A stretch of 64,000 nucleotides of DNA from Variovorax sp. JS1663 (GCF_002157355.1 NZ_LYMK01000012.1:62001-126000); one strand, 5' to 3'. Numbered from the stretch's first letter, positions 43,059 through 51,885 are shown. Notes: generated by a model from the sequence alone, not told the origin. Numbers and translations: made by a program.

Positions 43059-43796
43059 ATGGTCAACCATGCGCCACCCTCTTTTCCGCTTCGCCGGTCG
43101 CCGCGCCGCGCAGGGGCCGCGCGCGCCGAGGCCACGCGGCCTGACCGCCGGCAGGCCATCCTGCTCGCGGCGGAGAAGCTGTTCGCACAGCACGGCTACC
43201 ACGCGGTCAGCATCCGCCAGATCGCCGACGAGGCCGGGGTGCCGCTGGCGCTGGTGGGCTATTACTTCGGTCCCAAGCAGGAGCTCTTCCACGCGATCTT
43301 CGAGCACTGGAGCCACAGCATCGAGGAGCGCCTGGCGGGCCTGCGCGCCGTGCGCATGGACCCGGACGACACGCGCACACTGCCGCGCATCGTCGAGGCC
43401 TTCACAGCGCCGGTGCTCGCACTGCGCGCCAGCGCCGAGGGCGAGTACTACGCACTGCTGGTCGCGCGCGAGCTCTACCACGCGACCGAAGAGGCCGACC
43501 GCGTGCTGCGCAGCTACTTCGACCCACTGGCCGAGGCCTACATCGACGCATTGCACGTCGCCCTGCCCCATGCCACGCGCGCCCAGGCGGCGTGGGGCTA
43601 CCAGTTCGCGCTGGGCGCGCTGCTGCACCACCTGAACGACAGCCGCGTCGAGCGGCTTTCGCGTGGTGAGAATCGGCGCAGCGACCCCGCCGTGGCGCCG
43701 ATGCTGGTGAACTTCATCGTCGGTGGCCTGCGCGCGGCGCTGCCGCCGCCCCGGGCCGCGAGGAAGAAAACCATTTCAAGGAGAAGCAAACCATGA
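43059..43796 (+). CDS. TetR-family regulator
   Basis: A 245-residue TetR-type repressor. The helix-turn-helix is at about 35-75: ILLAAEKLFAQHGYHAVSIR, IADEAGVPLALVGYYFGPKQ. The ligand domain follows with ALLVARELYHATEEADRVLR. ATG 43059 (MVNHAPPSFPL) is chosen because the upstream frame runs through the tandem operators. The stop (43794-43796) overlaps an ATG that once began the next gene (see the debris at 43793). It probably controls the ABC importer, cyclase and fumarylacetoacetase genes downstream. Confidence 0.92.
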   Translation: MVNHAPPSFPLRRSPRRAGAARAEATRPDRRQAILLAAEKLFAQHGYHAVSIRQIADEAGVPLALVGYYFGPKQELFHAIFEHWSHSIEERLAGLRAVRMDPDDTRTLPRIVEAFTAPVLALRASAEGEYYALLVARELYHATEEADRVLRSYFDPLAEAYIDALHVALPHATRAQAAWGYQFALGALLHHLNDSRVERLSRGENRRSDPAVAPMLVNFIVGGLRAALPPPRAARKKTISRRSKP

Positions 43797-44046
43797 TGAA
43801 CGACGCTCCCTGCTGGCGGCGCGTTCACAGGGCTGACTCTCCAACTTCCGCGAAATGTCGCAGCGCATCGATAACTCGGCAAGCCATCTCTAGCATTCGC
43901 TGCTCCCGATCCTGTAGCAAAGAGGACCACGCGGCCATCTGATTGCACTGACCCTCGCACTGGGCGGCTTGCCCGCGCATGCCAGCGAGTCCCAAGAGCC
44001 GTCACGGTCGCCGACTCCCTCATACCGAAGACAAAAGGAAACATGA
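43793..44046 (+). pseudogene. Gene debris: frameshifted copy of the next gene's start plus an orphan signal peptide
   Basis: At 43793 an ATG overlapping the tetR stop is followed by ATGAACGACGCTCCCTGCT, a near copy of the start of the binding-protein gene at 44050 (ATGAATAGACGCTCCCTGCT). One base is missing relative to that gene, so the frame breaks at once. The next 140 bases are non-coding and lower in GC. Then 43939-44046 encodes a hydrophobic export-signal-like string, LIALTLALGGLPAHASES, that stops after 35 codons. The region looks like the scar of an insertion or recombination that separated tetR from its original partner. Confidence 0.6.
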
Positions 44047-44049
44047 GCC

Positions 44050-44997
44050 ATGATGAATAGACGCTCCCTGCTCGCGGCACTCGCCGCGAGCCCCTCCGCT
44101 CTTGCGCTGCCGGCGCACGCACAGGCCGCCGCCACGAAGATCGTGTTCGGCTACACCGCCGTGACCGACTTCGCCTCGGTCTTCGTGGCCGCCGAGGAAG
44201 GGGCCTTCAAGAAGCGCAACCTGGACGTGGAGCTCAAGTTCATCCCGCTCAACTCCACCATCCCCGCCGCGCTGCAATCCGATTCGCTGCAGATCGGCGG
44301 GCCCACGCCCTCGGTCTTCCTGCAGGCGGTGGACGGCGGCCTCGACCTGGTCCTCGTGGCCGGCGGCGGCCTCACCTCCAAGACCATCACCGCCTTCGGC
44401 CTGGTGGCCCGTGCGGGCTCCGGCATCAGGAGCGCGCAGGACTGCGTGGGCAAGAAGATCGGCGTGCCCGGCCTGGGCGCCTTCCTGCACGTCACCTTCC
44501 GCGCCTGGTTGAAGGACCAGGGCGTGGACTACCGCAAGGTCAGCTTCGTCGAGGCCGCCTTCCCGCAGCATGCCGACCTGCTGCGCGGCGGCTCGATCGA
44601 CGCGGTGGTCTCGGCCGACCCGTTCATGAGCCGCATCACCGACAGCGGCGCCGGCTACGTGGCCTCCTACTACTCGACCTTCCTGCCCGAGGGCAACCAG
44701 ACGATCGTGCACGCGGCCAAGCGCGAATGGGTACAGAAGAATCCGGCCGCCGCACGGGCCTTCCGCGAGGCGGTGCAGGAGGCCGCCGCCTTCATGCAGC
44801 AGCCGAAGAACGACGCGCGCGTGCGCGCCATCATCGGCAAGTACATCAAGCTGCCGCCCGAGGTGCTCGCCAAGGTCCAGATCTCGCCCCCGGGGCCCGT
44901 GGTGAGCGACAAGCAGCTGACCTACTGGGTCGGGCTGATGAAGGAGCAGGAGATGCTCAAGACCCCGATCGACATCGCGAAGCTCGTCGTCAAATGA
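44050..44997 (+). CDS. ABC transporter periplasmic binding protein (SsuA/NMT1-like)
   Basis: A 315-residue exported binding protein. The signal peptide MMNRRSLLAALAASPSALAL ends at an AHAQA cleavage site. The mature part begins KIVFGYTAVTDFASVFVAAEEGAF and contains VGKKIGVPGLGAFLHV, typical of the NMT1/SsuA group that binds sulfonates, taurine, riboflavin precursors or aromatic acids. An AAGGAAA ribosome site lies upstream. The stop overlaps the ATPase start as ATGA. First gene of an import-degradation operon under TetR. Confidence 0.92.
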   Translation: MMNRRSLLAALAASPSALALPAHAQAAATKIVFGYTAVTDFASVFVAAEEGAFKKRNLDVELKFIPLNSTIPAALQSDSLQIGGPTPSVFLQAVDGGLDLVLVAGGGLTSKTITAFGLVARAGSGIRSAQDCVGKKIGVPGLGAFLHVTFRAWLKDQGVDYRKVSFVEAAFPQHADLLRGGSIDAVVSADPFMSRITDSGAGYVASYYSTFLPEGNQTIVHAAKREWVQKNPAAARAFREAVQEAAAFMQQPKNDARVRAIIGKYIKLPPEVLAKVQISPPGPVVSDKQLTYWVGLMKEQEMLKTPIDIAKLVVK

Positions 44998-45770
44998 ACG
45001 AAGTGCTGCTCAGCGTCGACGACGTGCGCATCTGCTATGAAGAGCGCGAAGTGCTGTCGCCCACCTCCTTCGAGGTCGCGCGCGGCGAGTTCCTGTGCAT
45101 CGTCGGCCCCAGCGGCTGCGGCAAGACCACGCTGCTGCGCGCGGCCAGCGGCCTGGTGCGCGCCAGCAGCGGCGAGGTGCGGCGCCGCGGCCAGCCGGTG
45201 AACGCGCCCTCGCGCGAGGTGGCCTTCGTGTTCCAGGACTACGGCCGCGCCCTGCTGCCCTGGCGCACGGTGGAAGGCAACGTGAGCCTGGCGCTGGAGG
45301 CGGCCGGCGTGCCGCCGCAGGAGCGCGAGCCGCGCATCGCCGAGGTGCTGCGCAAGGTGGGCCTGGCAGGGCATGCGCAGAAATTCCCGATGCAGCTGTC
45401 CGGCGGCATGCAGCAGCGCACGCAGATCGCGCGCTGCCTGGTGCAGAAGCCCGAGCTGATGATGATGGACGAGCCCTTCGGCGCGCTGGACGCGCTCACG
45501 CGCCAGGGTCTGCAGGACGAGCTGGCGCGCCTGGTGCGCGAGGACGGGCTGGCGGTTGTGTTCGTCACGCACGACCTGGAGGAAGCGATCTATCTCGGCG
45601 ACCGGGTGATCGCGCTGCAGGCCGATCCCGGCCTGGGACGGCCCAGCCTGGCGCGCATGATCGACGTGAAGATCCCGCGTCCGCGCGATCAGCTCACCAC
45701 CAAGGAGCACCCGGAGTTCCTGCGCCTCAGACGTGCGCTTTTCTCCTTCATCGAGCACGGCCATGAGTGA
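44994..45770 (+). CDS. ABC transporter ATP-binding protein
   Basis: A 258-residue ATPase of the nitrate/sulfonate/taurine (SsuB/TauB) group. Walker A is GPSGCGKTT, the signature LSGGMQQR, Walker B LMMMDEPFGALDA and the switch His is in VFVTHDLEEAI. The start ATG overlaps the binding-protein stop; the stop lies within the next gene's start region (overlap of 8 bases). It energises import with the two permeases that follow. Confidence 0.95.
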   Translation: MNEVLLSVDDVRICYEEREVLSPTSFEVARGEFLCIVGPSGCGKTTLLRAASGLVRASSGEVRRRGQPVNAPSREVAFVFQDYGRALLPWRTVEGNVSLALEAAGVPPQEREPRIAEVLRKVGLAGHAQKFPMQLSGGMQQRTQIARCLVQKPELMMMDEPFGALDALTRQGLQDELARLVREDGLAVVFVTHDLEEAIYLGDRVIALQADPGLGRPSLARMIDVKIPRPRDQLTTKEHPEFLRLRRALFSFIEHGHE

Positions 45771-46542
45771 CGGCCTCACGCGCGGTCTGCTCCTGCGGCT
45801 TCGGCCCTGGGTCTTTCCCGCGCTGCTGCTCGCCCTGTTCGAGTGGTACGCCCGCCGCGCCGCCGCGCTCGGCAGCGATGCGCTGGCACCACCCAGCGCC
45901 GCGCTGAAGGCCTTCGGCGGCGCCGCGGCGGACGGCTCGCTCTGGCAGGCCACCGGCTTCACGCTGGGCACGGCCGCGCTGGGCCTCGTCTGCGGTGCCG
46001 TGCTCGGCATCGCACTGGGCATCGTGCTCGGCCTGTCGCGCCGCGCGGCGCAGATCGGCGCGCTCTCGATCGAGGTGCTGCGCCCGGTGCCCTCGGTCGC
46101 GCTGATCCCGCTGGCCATGCTGACGTTCGGCTTCGGCCTGCGCATGGAGCTGGCCATCGTCGCCTTCGCCACCTTCTGGCCGCTGCTGGTGCTGGTGCAG
46201 TCGGCGGTGCAGCAGGTGGAGCCGCGCCTGCTCGAGGTCAGCCGCGTGCTGGGCCTGTCCGCGCGCGACCGCGCCTTCAAGATCGTGCTGCCGGCCATCG
46301 TGCCGCGCCTCTTCGTCGCCCTGCGCCTGGGCGTGGCGGTGGCACTGGTGGTCGCGGTCACGGTCGAGATCGCGGCCAACCCGCACGGCATGGGCTACGC
46401 AACGATGATCGCGCAGCAGAGCTTCGACCCGGCGCTGATGCTGGCCTGGCTGGGCTGGATCGGCGTGGTGGGCTTCGCGGTGAACGCGGCGATGCTGCGG
46501 CTGCAACAGCACGTCGCGCGGCGCATGGGCAGCGCGGCATGA
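45763..46542 (+). CDS. ABC transporter permease 1
   Basis: A 259-residue membrane protein with about six helices and the permease coupling motif in the form EVSRVLGLSARDRAFKIVLP (EAA loop), typical of SsuC/TauC. The start MSDGLTRG overlaps the ATPase gene by 8 bases. The stop overlaps the second permease start as ATGA. Two different permease genes rather than one indicate a heterodimeric channel, which is less usual for this transporter class. Confidence 0.93.
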   Translation: MSDGLTRGLLLRLRPWVFPALLLALFEWYARRAAALGSDALAPPSAALKAFGGAAADGSLWQATGFTLGTAALGLVCGAVLGIALGIVLGLSRRAAQIGALSIEVLRPVPSVALIPLAMLTFGFGLRMELAIVAFATFWPLLVLVQSAVQQVEPRLLEVSRVLGLSARDRAFKIVLPAIVPRLFVALRLGVAVALVVAVTVEIAANPHGMGYATMIAQQSFDPALMLAWLGWIGVVGFAVNAAMLRLQQHVARRMGSAA

Positions 46543-47318
46543 GCGGTGCGCGACTCAACGCCTGGATGGGCTCGGCCGCCCTGTTCGCGGCACTTGTCGC
46601 GCTCTGGTGGATCGCCAGCAATGCCGGTTGGGTCAGCCGCGTTTTCCTGCCCACGCCGCAGGCCACCTTCGCCAGCCTGGCCGAGGGCCTGAACCTGCGC
46701 AGCGGCGGCGGCCAGGGCGAGCTGCTGGCCTTCACGCTCGCCACCGTGCGCCGCATGGTCGAGGGCTGGCTGCTGGCCTCGCTTTTCGGCGTGCTGCTGG
46801 GCGCGGCCATCGGCGTCTCGCCGGCGGTGCGGGCCTGGGTGCAGCCCACGCTGGAATTCATCCGCCCGCTGCCGGCCTCGGCGCTGCTGCCGCTGGCGAT
46901 CTCGATCTTCGGGCTCAACCCCGGCATGGTGCTGTTCGTGGTCGCCTTCGGCGCGATGTGGCCGGTGCTGCTGGCCACCGTGCACGGCTTCGCGGCCGTC
47001 GACCCCCGCCTCGCGGAAGTGGCGCGCTGCCTGCAGATGCCGCGCGCGGCATTCGTCTGGAAGATCGGCCTGCCCAATGCCATGCCCGACATCCTGGCCG
47101 GCATGCGGCTGGCGCTCACCATCTCGCTGATCGTCGCCGTGGTCGGCGAGATGATCGCCTCGCAAAGCGGCCTGGGCCAGGCCATCCTGCTCGCAGCCCG
47201 CGCCTTCCGCGCCAGCGAGCTGTTCGCCGGCATCGCGCTGCTGGGCCTGATCGGCTTCGCGAGCAACGCGCTGCTGGCCTTCGCCGAGAACAAGTTGCTG
47301 CGCTGGCAGCGTCCCTGA
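46539..47318 (+). CDS. ABC transporter permease 2
   Basis: A 259-residue membrane protein paralogous to permease 1. It has RVFLPTPQATFASLAEGL near the N terminus, EFIRPLPASALLPLAISIFG in the middle, and the EAA loop EVARCLQMPRAAFVWKIGLP. It starts within the stop of permease 1. Eighteen bases separate it from the cyclase-family gene, so transport and catabolism are clearly in one transcript. Confidence 0.93.
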   Translation: MSGARLNAWMGSAALFAALVALWWIASNAGWVSRVFLPTPQATFASLAEGLNLRSGGGQGELLAFTLATVRRMVEGWLLASLFGVLLGAAIGVSPAVRAWVQPTLEFIRPLPASALLPLAISIFGLNPGMVLFVVAFGAMWPVLLATVHGFAAVDPRLAEVARCLQMPRAAFVWKIGLPNAMPDILAGMRLALTISLIVAVVGEMIASQSGLGQAILLAARAFRASELFAGIALLGLIGFASNALLAFAENKLLRWQRP

Positions 47319-47336
47319 AGACAAGGAGCCCCACCC

Positions 47337-48155
47337 ATGACCCGACGATTCGTCGACCTCTCGATCTACCTGGAGAACGACGTGATGAGCGACCCGCCGG
47401 CCTTCGCGCCGAAGATCCAGTACTTCACCCACGAGAACACCTTCGCGCAGATCGAGCCCTTCTTCCCCGGCCTGAAGAAGGAAGACCTGCCCGACGGCGA
47501 GGGCTGGGCGGTGGAGCTGGTGCAGCTGTCCACGCACAACGGCACGCACCTCGATGCGCCCTACCACTTCCACTCCACGATGGACAAGGCGCTGGGCGAG
47601 AAGAAGCCCGCCATCGCCATCCACGATGTGCCGCTGGAGTGGTGCTTCCAGCCCGGCGTGAAGCTGGACTTCCGCCATTTCGAGGACGGCTACGTGGTGA
47701 CCGCCGACGACGTCGAGGCGGAGCTGAAGCGCATCGGCCACACGCTTAAGCCGCTGGAGATCGTGGTCGTCAACACCCGTGCGGGCTCGCGCTACGGTCA
47801 CAACGACTATGTCGCCGCCGGCGCCGGCATGGGCTACGAGGCCACCATGTACCTGCTGGAGCGCGGTGTGCGCCTGACCGGCACCGATGCCTGGAGCTGG
47901 GATGCACCCTTCGTCCACACCGCGAAGAAATACGGCGAGACGCACGACGCCTCGCTGATCTGGGAAGGCCACAAGGCCGGCCGCGACATCGGCTACTGCC
48001 ACATCGAGAAGCTGCACAACCTGGAGTCGCTGCCGCCGGACGGCTTCTTCATCAGCTGCTTCCCGCACAAGATCCGCGGCGCCTCGGCCGGCTGGACGCG
48101 CGCGGTCGCGATCTTCGACGATGCCCTGATGGCGAGCACGGTGCAGCCGCGATGA
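47337..48155 (+). CDS. Cyclase-family metal hydrolase (KynB-like)
   Basis: A 272-residue protein of the 'putative cyclase' family, which includes bacterial kynurenine formamidase and isatin hydrolase. The metal motif HxGTHxDxPxH is present as His67, His71, Asp73 and His77 (STHNGTHLDAPYHFH). It is longer than KynB (about 210) because of an N-terminal insert and the RLTGTDAWSWDAPF region typical of the longer branch. It would hydrolyse an amide or lactam/lactone in the imported compound. The end overlaps the fumarylacetoacetase start as ATGA. Confidence 0.9.
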   Translation: MTRRFVDLSIYLENDVMSDPPAFAPKIQYFTHENTFAQIEPFFPGLKKEDLPDGEGWAVELVQLSTHNGTHLDAPYHFHSTMDKALGEKKPAIAIHDVPLEWCFQPGVKLDFRHFEDGYVVTADDVEAELKRIGHTLKPLEIVVVNTRAGSRYGHNDYVAAGAGMGYEATMYLLERGVRLTGTDAWSWDAPFVHTAKKYGETHDASLIWEGHKAGRDIGYCHIEKLHNLESLPPDGFFISCFPHKIRGASAGWTRAVAIFDDALMASTVQPR

Positions 48156-49477
48156 CGACGACGCTCAACCACACGCATGACGCAAGCGTGCGCAGCTGGG
48201 TGCCCACGGCCCAGGCCGAAGGCTGCGACTTCCCGATCCAGAACCTTCCCATGGCAGTGTTCCACCGCACAGGAAGCCGCGAACCCTACCGGGGCGGCAT
48301 CGCGATCGGCGACCAGGTGCTGGACCTGGCGGCACTGGCCTCCAGCCGGCAACTCGACGGCGCGGCGCTCGATGGCGCGCGCGCCTGCGCGCAGTCCGCG
48401 CTCAACGACTTCTTCGCGCTCGGCCCGCGCGTGTGGCGTGCCCTGCGCCATGGCGTGTTCGCGCTGCTCGAGGACGACGCGCCGACGGAAGTTGCCGACG
48501 CCGTGCGCGCATGCCTGATCCCGCTGGCGGAAGCGGAGTTCGCATTGCCCGCGCGCATCGGTGACTACACCGACTTCTATACCTCCATCGACCACGCACT
48601 CAACGTCGGGCGGCTATGGAAGCCCGACGACCCGATCACGCCCAACTTCCAGTGGATCCCGATCGCCTATCACGGCCGCGCCTCGACGATCGGAGTCAGC
48701 GGCCAGCGCTTCCACCGGCCCATGGGGCAGACGATGGCGCCCGGTGCCCGCGCGCCGGCCTACGGCCCATGCGCCCGGCTGGACTACGAACTCGAACTCG
48801 GCATCTGGATCGGCCAGGGCAACGCGGCCGGCAAGCAGATCCCGCTGGCGCGCGCGGAAGACCACATCTTCGGCCTGTGCCTGCTCAATGACTGGTCGGC
48901 GCGCGACATCCAGTTCTGGGAAATGGCGCCCCTCGGGCCCTTCCTCGCCAAGAACTTCGCGACCACGGTGTCGCCATGGATCGTGACGCTCGAGGCGCTG
49001 GCGCCCTACCGCCTGCCATGGACGCGGCCCGCGGACCATCCGCAGCCGCTGGCCTATCTCGAGGACGAGGGCAACCGCGCGCACGGCGCGCTCGATATCC
49101 AGCTCGAAGTCTGGCTCGAAAGCGCCAAGGCGCGCACGGCGGGCAACGCGCCTTCGCGCCTGTCGTCCACCAGCTTCCGGCACCAGTACTGGAGCATCGC
49201 GCAGATGGTGGCGCACCACACGGTGGGCGGCTGCAGCCTGCAGACCGGCGACCTGTTCGGGAGCGGCACCATTTCGGGCCCGGGGCCGGGCGAGGCCGGC
49301 GCGATCATCGAGCTCACGCGCGCGGGGCAGTCGCCGATCGCACTGGCCGACGGGGAAACGCGCGCCTTCCTGGAGGACGGCGACGCGGTGCTGCTGCGCG
49401 GCTGGTGCGAGAAGCCGGGGCATGCGCGCATCGGCTTCGGCGAGAGCCGGGGGACGGTGCTGCCGGCGCTGGGATGA
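48152..49477 (+). CDS. fahA: Fumarylacetoacetase
   Basis: A 441-residue full-length FAH enzyme. DYTDFYTSIDHALNVGRLW holds the metal Asp and catalytic His, PIAYHGRASTIGVSG the substrate loop, and LDYELELGIWIG the two metal glutamates. LLNDWSARDIQFWEMAPLGP adds the metal Asp and catalytic segment. It hydrolyses fumarylacetoacetate to fumarate and acetoacetate at the end of tyrosine/homogentisate breakdown. No homogentisate dioxygenase or maleylacetoacetate isomerase gene is nearby. Placement after an ABC importer and a cyclase suggests it either serves another beta-diketone or was recruited to this operon. Confidence 0.93.
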   Translation: MTTTLNHTHDASVRSWVPTAQAEGCDFPIQNLPMAVFHRTGSREPYRGGIAIGDQVLDLAALASSRQLDGAALDGARACAQSALNDFFALGPRVWRALRHGVFALLEDDAPTEVADAVRACLIPLAEAEFALPARIGDYTDFYTSIDHALNVGRLWKPDDPITPNFQWIPIAYHGRASTIGVSGQRFHRPMGQTMAPGARAPAYGPCARLDYELELGIWIGQGNAAGKQIPLARAEDHIFGLCLLNDWSARDIQFWEMAPLGPFLAKNFATTVSPWIVTLEALAPYRLPWTRPADHPQPLAYLEDEGNRAHGALDIQLEVWLESAKARTAGNAPSRLSSTSFRHQYWSIAQMVAHHTVGGCSLQTGDLFGSGTISGPGPGEAGAIIELTRAGQSPIALADGETRAFLEDGDAVLLRGWCEKPGHARIGFGESRGTVLPALG

Positions 49478-49596
49478 GGGGCGCCCCAGGCGCGCTTCCA
49501 GCACGAGGGTTCCGCGCCGGCGCGAAAACGGGCATGCTCGGGCATTCGTGCAGGAAACGGTGACCGACGTCGACGCACGGCCCCACCTGCCCGCAC

Positions 49597-50304
49597 ATGC
49601 CCTCTTCTCCTGCGCCGACCTGGACCGCCGACATCCGTTTCCGCATCCGCCACCTGCTGGCCTTGAAGCTCGTCGGCGTCACGGTCTTCACCTGGCTCTT
49701 CTTCATCGGCTACTTCGAGCTGCTGCGTCATCCGGCGAATCCGGTCGCGGTGATGCCGCTGACGGCGCTCGACATCCTCATCCCGTTCCAGCCTGAAATG
49801 CTGGTGGCGTACTTCTCGCTGTGGGTCTACGTGGGCGTGGCGCCCGGGCTGCAGGCGAACTTCAGGGAACTGGTGGTCTACGGCCTGTGGGTCGGCGCGC
49901 TGTGCCTCGCCGGCCTGGGCCTTTTCCTCCTCTGGCCGACACAGGTGCCGCCGGGCATGGCCGGCAGCTCCGATTTCCCGGGCTTCGCGCTGCTGCAGGG
50001 CATGGACGCGCCCGGCAACGCCTGTCCTTCGATGCACGTCGCGGTCGCGATGTTCACCGCGATCCGCATCGACGACGTGCTGCGCCAGGCCCGCACGCCG
50101 CCCTGGCCGCGGCTGGTGAACTGGCTATGGTTCGCCGCCATCGCCTGGTCGACGCTGGCGGTCAAGCAACACGTGGTGTTCGATGCGGTGGCCGGCGCGC
50201 TGCTGGGCATCGCCTTCGCGGTTCCCTCGATGCACTGGCGGCCGAAGCCGGCCCGTCCGCCCACGCGCATGTTCGGGCGAGCGGATATCATCCCCCACCG
50301 ATGA
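49597..50304 (+). CDS. PAP2-superfamily membrane phosphatase
   Basis: A 235-residue membrane protein with about six helices. The PAP2 motifs are CPSMHVAVAMFTAIRIDDVL (motif 2, PSxH) and WSTLAVKQHVVFDAVAGALL (motif 3 with the catalytic His and Asp). Motif 1 is weak, as in the PAP2_3/inositol-phosphorylceramide-synthase-like branch. It would dephosphorylate a lipid phosphate or transfer a head group at the membrane. It precedes an ACP-ketosynthase pair by 36 bases, so a lipid-modifying pathway is likely. Confidence 0.88.
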   Translation: MPSSPAPTWTADIRFRIRHLLALKLVGVTVFTWLFFIGYFELLRHPANPVAVMPLTALDILIPFQPEMLVAYFSLWVYVGVAPGLQANFRELVVYGLWVGALCLAGLGLFLLWPTQVPPGMAGSSDFPGFALLQGMDAPGNACPSMHVAVAMFTAIRIDDVLRQARTPPWPRLVNWLWFAAIAWSTLAVKQHVVFDAVAGALLGIAFAVPSMHWRPKPARPPTRMFGRADIIPHR

Positions 50305-50340
50305 CCCCATGGCCCTCCGCGTGACGACGGACATCGCCCA

Positions 50341-50595
50341 ATGAGTTCGCTGAAACAATTACAGGACCTGATCCAGGAAAAATACGGCCTCGATGCCGCG
50401 GCGCTCGACCCCCACGCATCGATGCGCGACAAGGGATTCGACTCCCTCGCGCTGGTCGAATTCGTCTTCGCCATCGAAGACCATTTCAAGATCACGATGC
50501 CCGACCAGGACACGAACATCGACACGCTGGCCGAGCTGGCCGAGGTGGTCGACCGGCTCCTGGCCGAGCGCGCCGCGACGGCCCAGGCCAAATAG
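50341..50595 (+). CDS. Acyl carrier protein
   Basis: An 84-residue acidic carrier protein. The phosphopantetheine serine is Ser35 in GFDSLALVEF, and the helix-2 sequence VFAIEDHFKITMPD is normal. It differs from the housekeeping AcpP (DSLDTVEL) and sits beside its own ketosynthase, so it is a specialised carrier. The stop codon is directly adjacent to the ketosynthase ATG. Confidence 0.92.
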   Translation: MSSLKQLQDLIQEKYGLDAAALDPHASMRDKGFDSLALVEFVFAIEDHFKITMPDQDTNIDTLAELAEVVDRLLAERAATAQAK

Positions 50596-51807
50596 ATGAG
50601 CGTGGTGGAAGTCGCCGTCACCGGGCTGGGCGTGGTGAGCCCGCACGGCGACGATGCCGGCGCCATGTTCGACGCGCTGATGCGCGGCGAATCGGCGCTG
50701 CAGCCCGTGTTCCCCGAGCTGCCCAAGCCGGCCGCGGCCGCGCTCGCTCCCTTCGACGAATTGGGCTGGTTCACCAAGCTCCAACTGGCCGGCGTGGACC
50801 GCGTGAGCCAGCTCGCCGTCGCAGCGGCCGAGATGGCGATGCGTGACGCCGGCGCGCCGCAGGACGTGGCACCCGAGCGCATCGGCATCTACGCCGGCTG
50901 CGGCATGGGCGGCGCCGCCGCGCTGGAGGCCGCCTACCGCAGCGCCAACGGCCGCGTGCCGCCGCTGACCATTCCCGCCTTCATGCCCAATGCACCGGCC
51001 GCGCAGATCGCGATGCGCCGCCAGGTCCAGGGCCCGGTGCTCACCTATTCGGTGGCCTGCGCCTCCTCGGGCGTGGCGCTGGCCGAGGCAGCCAAGGCCG
51101 TGCAGCGCGGCGAGGTGGATCTCGCCATCGCCGGCGGCAGCGAGGCGCTGATCGTGCCCGGCGTGGTGCTGGCCTGGCAGGCGATGCAGACCCTCGCCGC
51201 CTTCGAGCCCGGCGAGGCGGCGCGCGCAGTGCGGCCCTTCGCCAGCGACCGCAACGGCTTCGCGCTCGGCGAGGGCGCGGCCTTCATGGTGCTCGAATCG
51301 GCCGAGCGCGCCCGCGCGCGCGGTGCACGCACTTATGCCCGGCTGGCCGGCTGGGGCATCGGTTGCGATGCCACCCACCTCACCAAGCCCGACGCCGCCG
51401 GCCAGGCCCGCGCCCTCCGCGCCGCCCTGCGCACGGCTGGGCTGTCGCCGGACGAGGTGGGCTACTGCAATGCGCACGGCACGGCCACGCGCATCGGCGA
51501 CGTGGTCGAGCGCAATGCGCTGGCGGACGTGTGGGGCGAAGCGCTCGACGACCTGCAGGTGAGCTCCACCAAGGCCCTGCACGGCCACCTGCTCGGCGCC
51601 GCCGGCGCGCTGGAGGCGGTGATCACCGTGCTGGCCCTGCACCGGCGGCAACTGCCGCCCAACGCCCACGGCGCGGACATCGATCCGGAATGCCGCCTGA
51701 ACCTAGTGCCGCAGCAGGGCGCAGCAGCGCTGCGGCTGGAAGCCGCGATCAGCAATTCCTTCGCCTTCGGCGGCACCAACGCCGTGTTGGCCTTCCGCCG
51801 AACCTGA
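50596..51807 (+). CDS. Beta-ketoacyl-ACP synthase (FabF-like)
   Basis: A 403-residue ketosynthase with an intact triad: Cys155 (SVACASSG), His294 (NAHGTATRIGD) and His331 (LHGHLLGAAGALEAV). The N-terminal VAVTGLGVVSPHGDD and C-terminal NSFAFGGTNAVLAF are family hallmarks. It elongates an acyl chain on the adjacent ACP. There is no ketoreductase, dehydratase or malonyltransferase gene, so it either borrows from fatty-acid synthesis or makes a single condensation. An orphan PAP2-ACP-KAS unit. Confidence 0.93.
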   Translation: MSVVEVAVTGLGVVSPHGDDAGAMFDALMRGESALQPVFPELPKPAAAALAPFDELGWFTKLQLAGVDRVSQLAVAAAEMAMRDAGAPQDVAPERIGIYAGCGMGGAAALEAAYRSANGRVPPLTIPAFMPNAPAAQIAMRRQVQGPVLTYSVACASSGVALAEAAKAVQRGEVDLAIAGGSEALIVPGVVLAWQAMQTLAAFEPGEAARAVRPFASDRNGFALGEGAAFMVLESAERARARGARTYARLAGWGIGCDATHLTKPDAAGQARALRAALRTAGLSPDEVGYCNAHGTATRIGDVVERNALADVWGEALDDLQVSSTKALHGHLLGAAGALEAVITVLALHRRQLPPNAHGADIDPECRLNLVPQQGAAALRLEAAISNSFAFGGTNAVLAFRRT

Positions 51808-51812
51808 GCGCT

Positions 51813-51862
51813 CCCCCAGGCTCCCCCACTTCGTGTGGTCCGCCAACCCCCTCACCGGGGGG
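51813..51862. repeat. Intergenic repeat, copy 1
   Basis: A fifty-base element starting CCCCCAGGCTCCC, containing CCACTTCGTGTGGTCCGCC, and ending in a small C5/G5 hairpin with a TCACC loop. A second copy, differing at one base over 49, is at 53516-53564. Both start just downstream of stop codons. The layout (GC-rich, palindromic end, post-gene) resembles the REP-like intergenic repeats seen across comamonad genomes. Confidence 0.85.
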
Positions 51863-51885
51863 CGCGGGCCGCGATGTGCAGTGGC

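Noticed and set aside
46395..48068. A 557-codon minus-strand frame
   Set aside because: It is antisense to the second permease and the cyclase gene, with low-complexity His/Arg/Gln composition.
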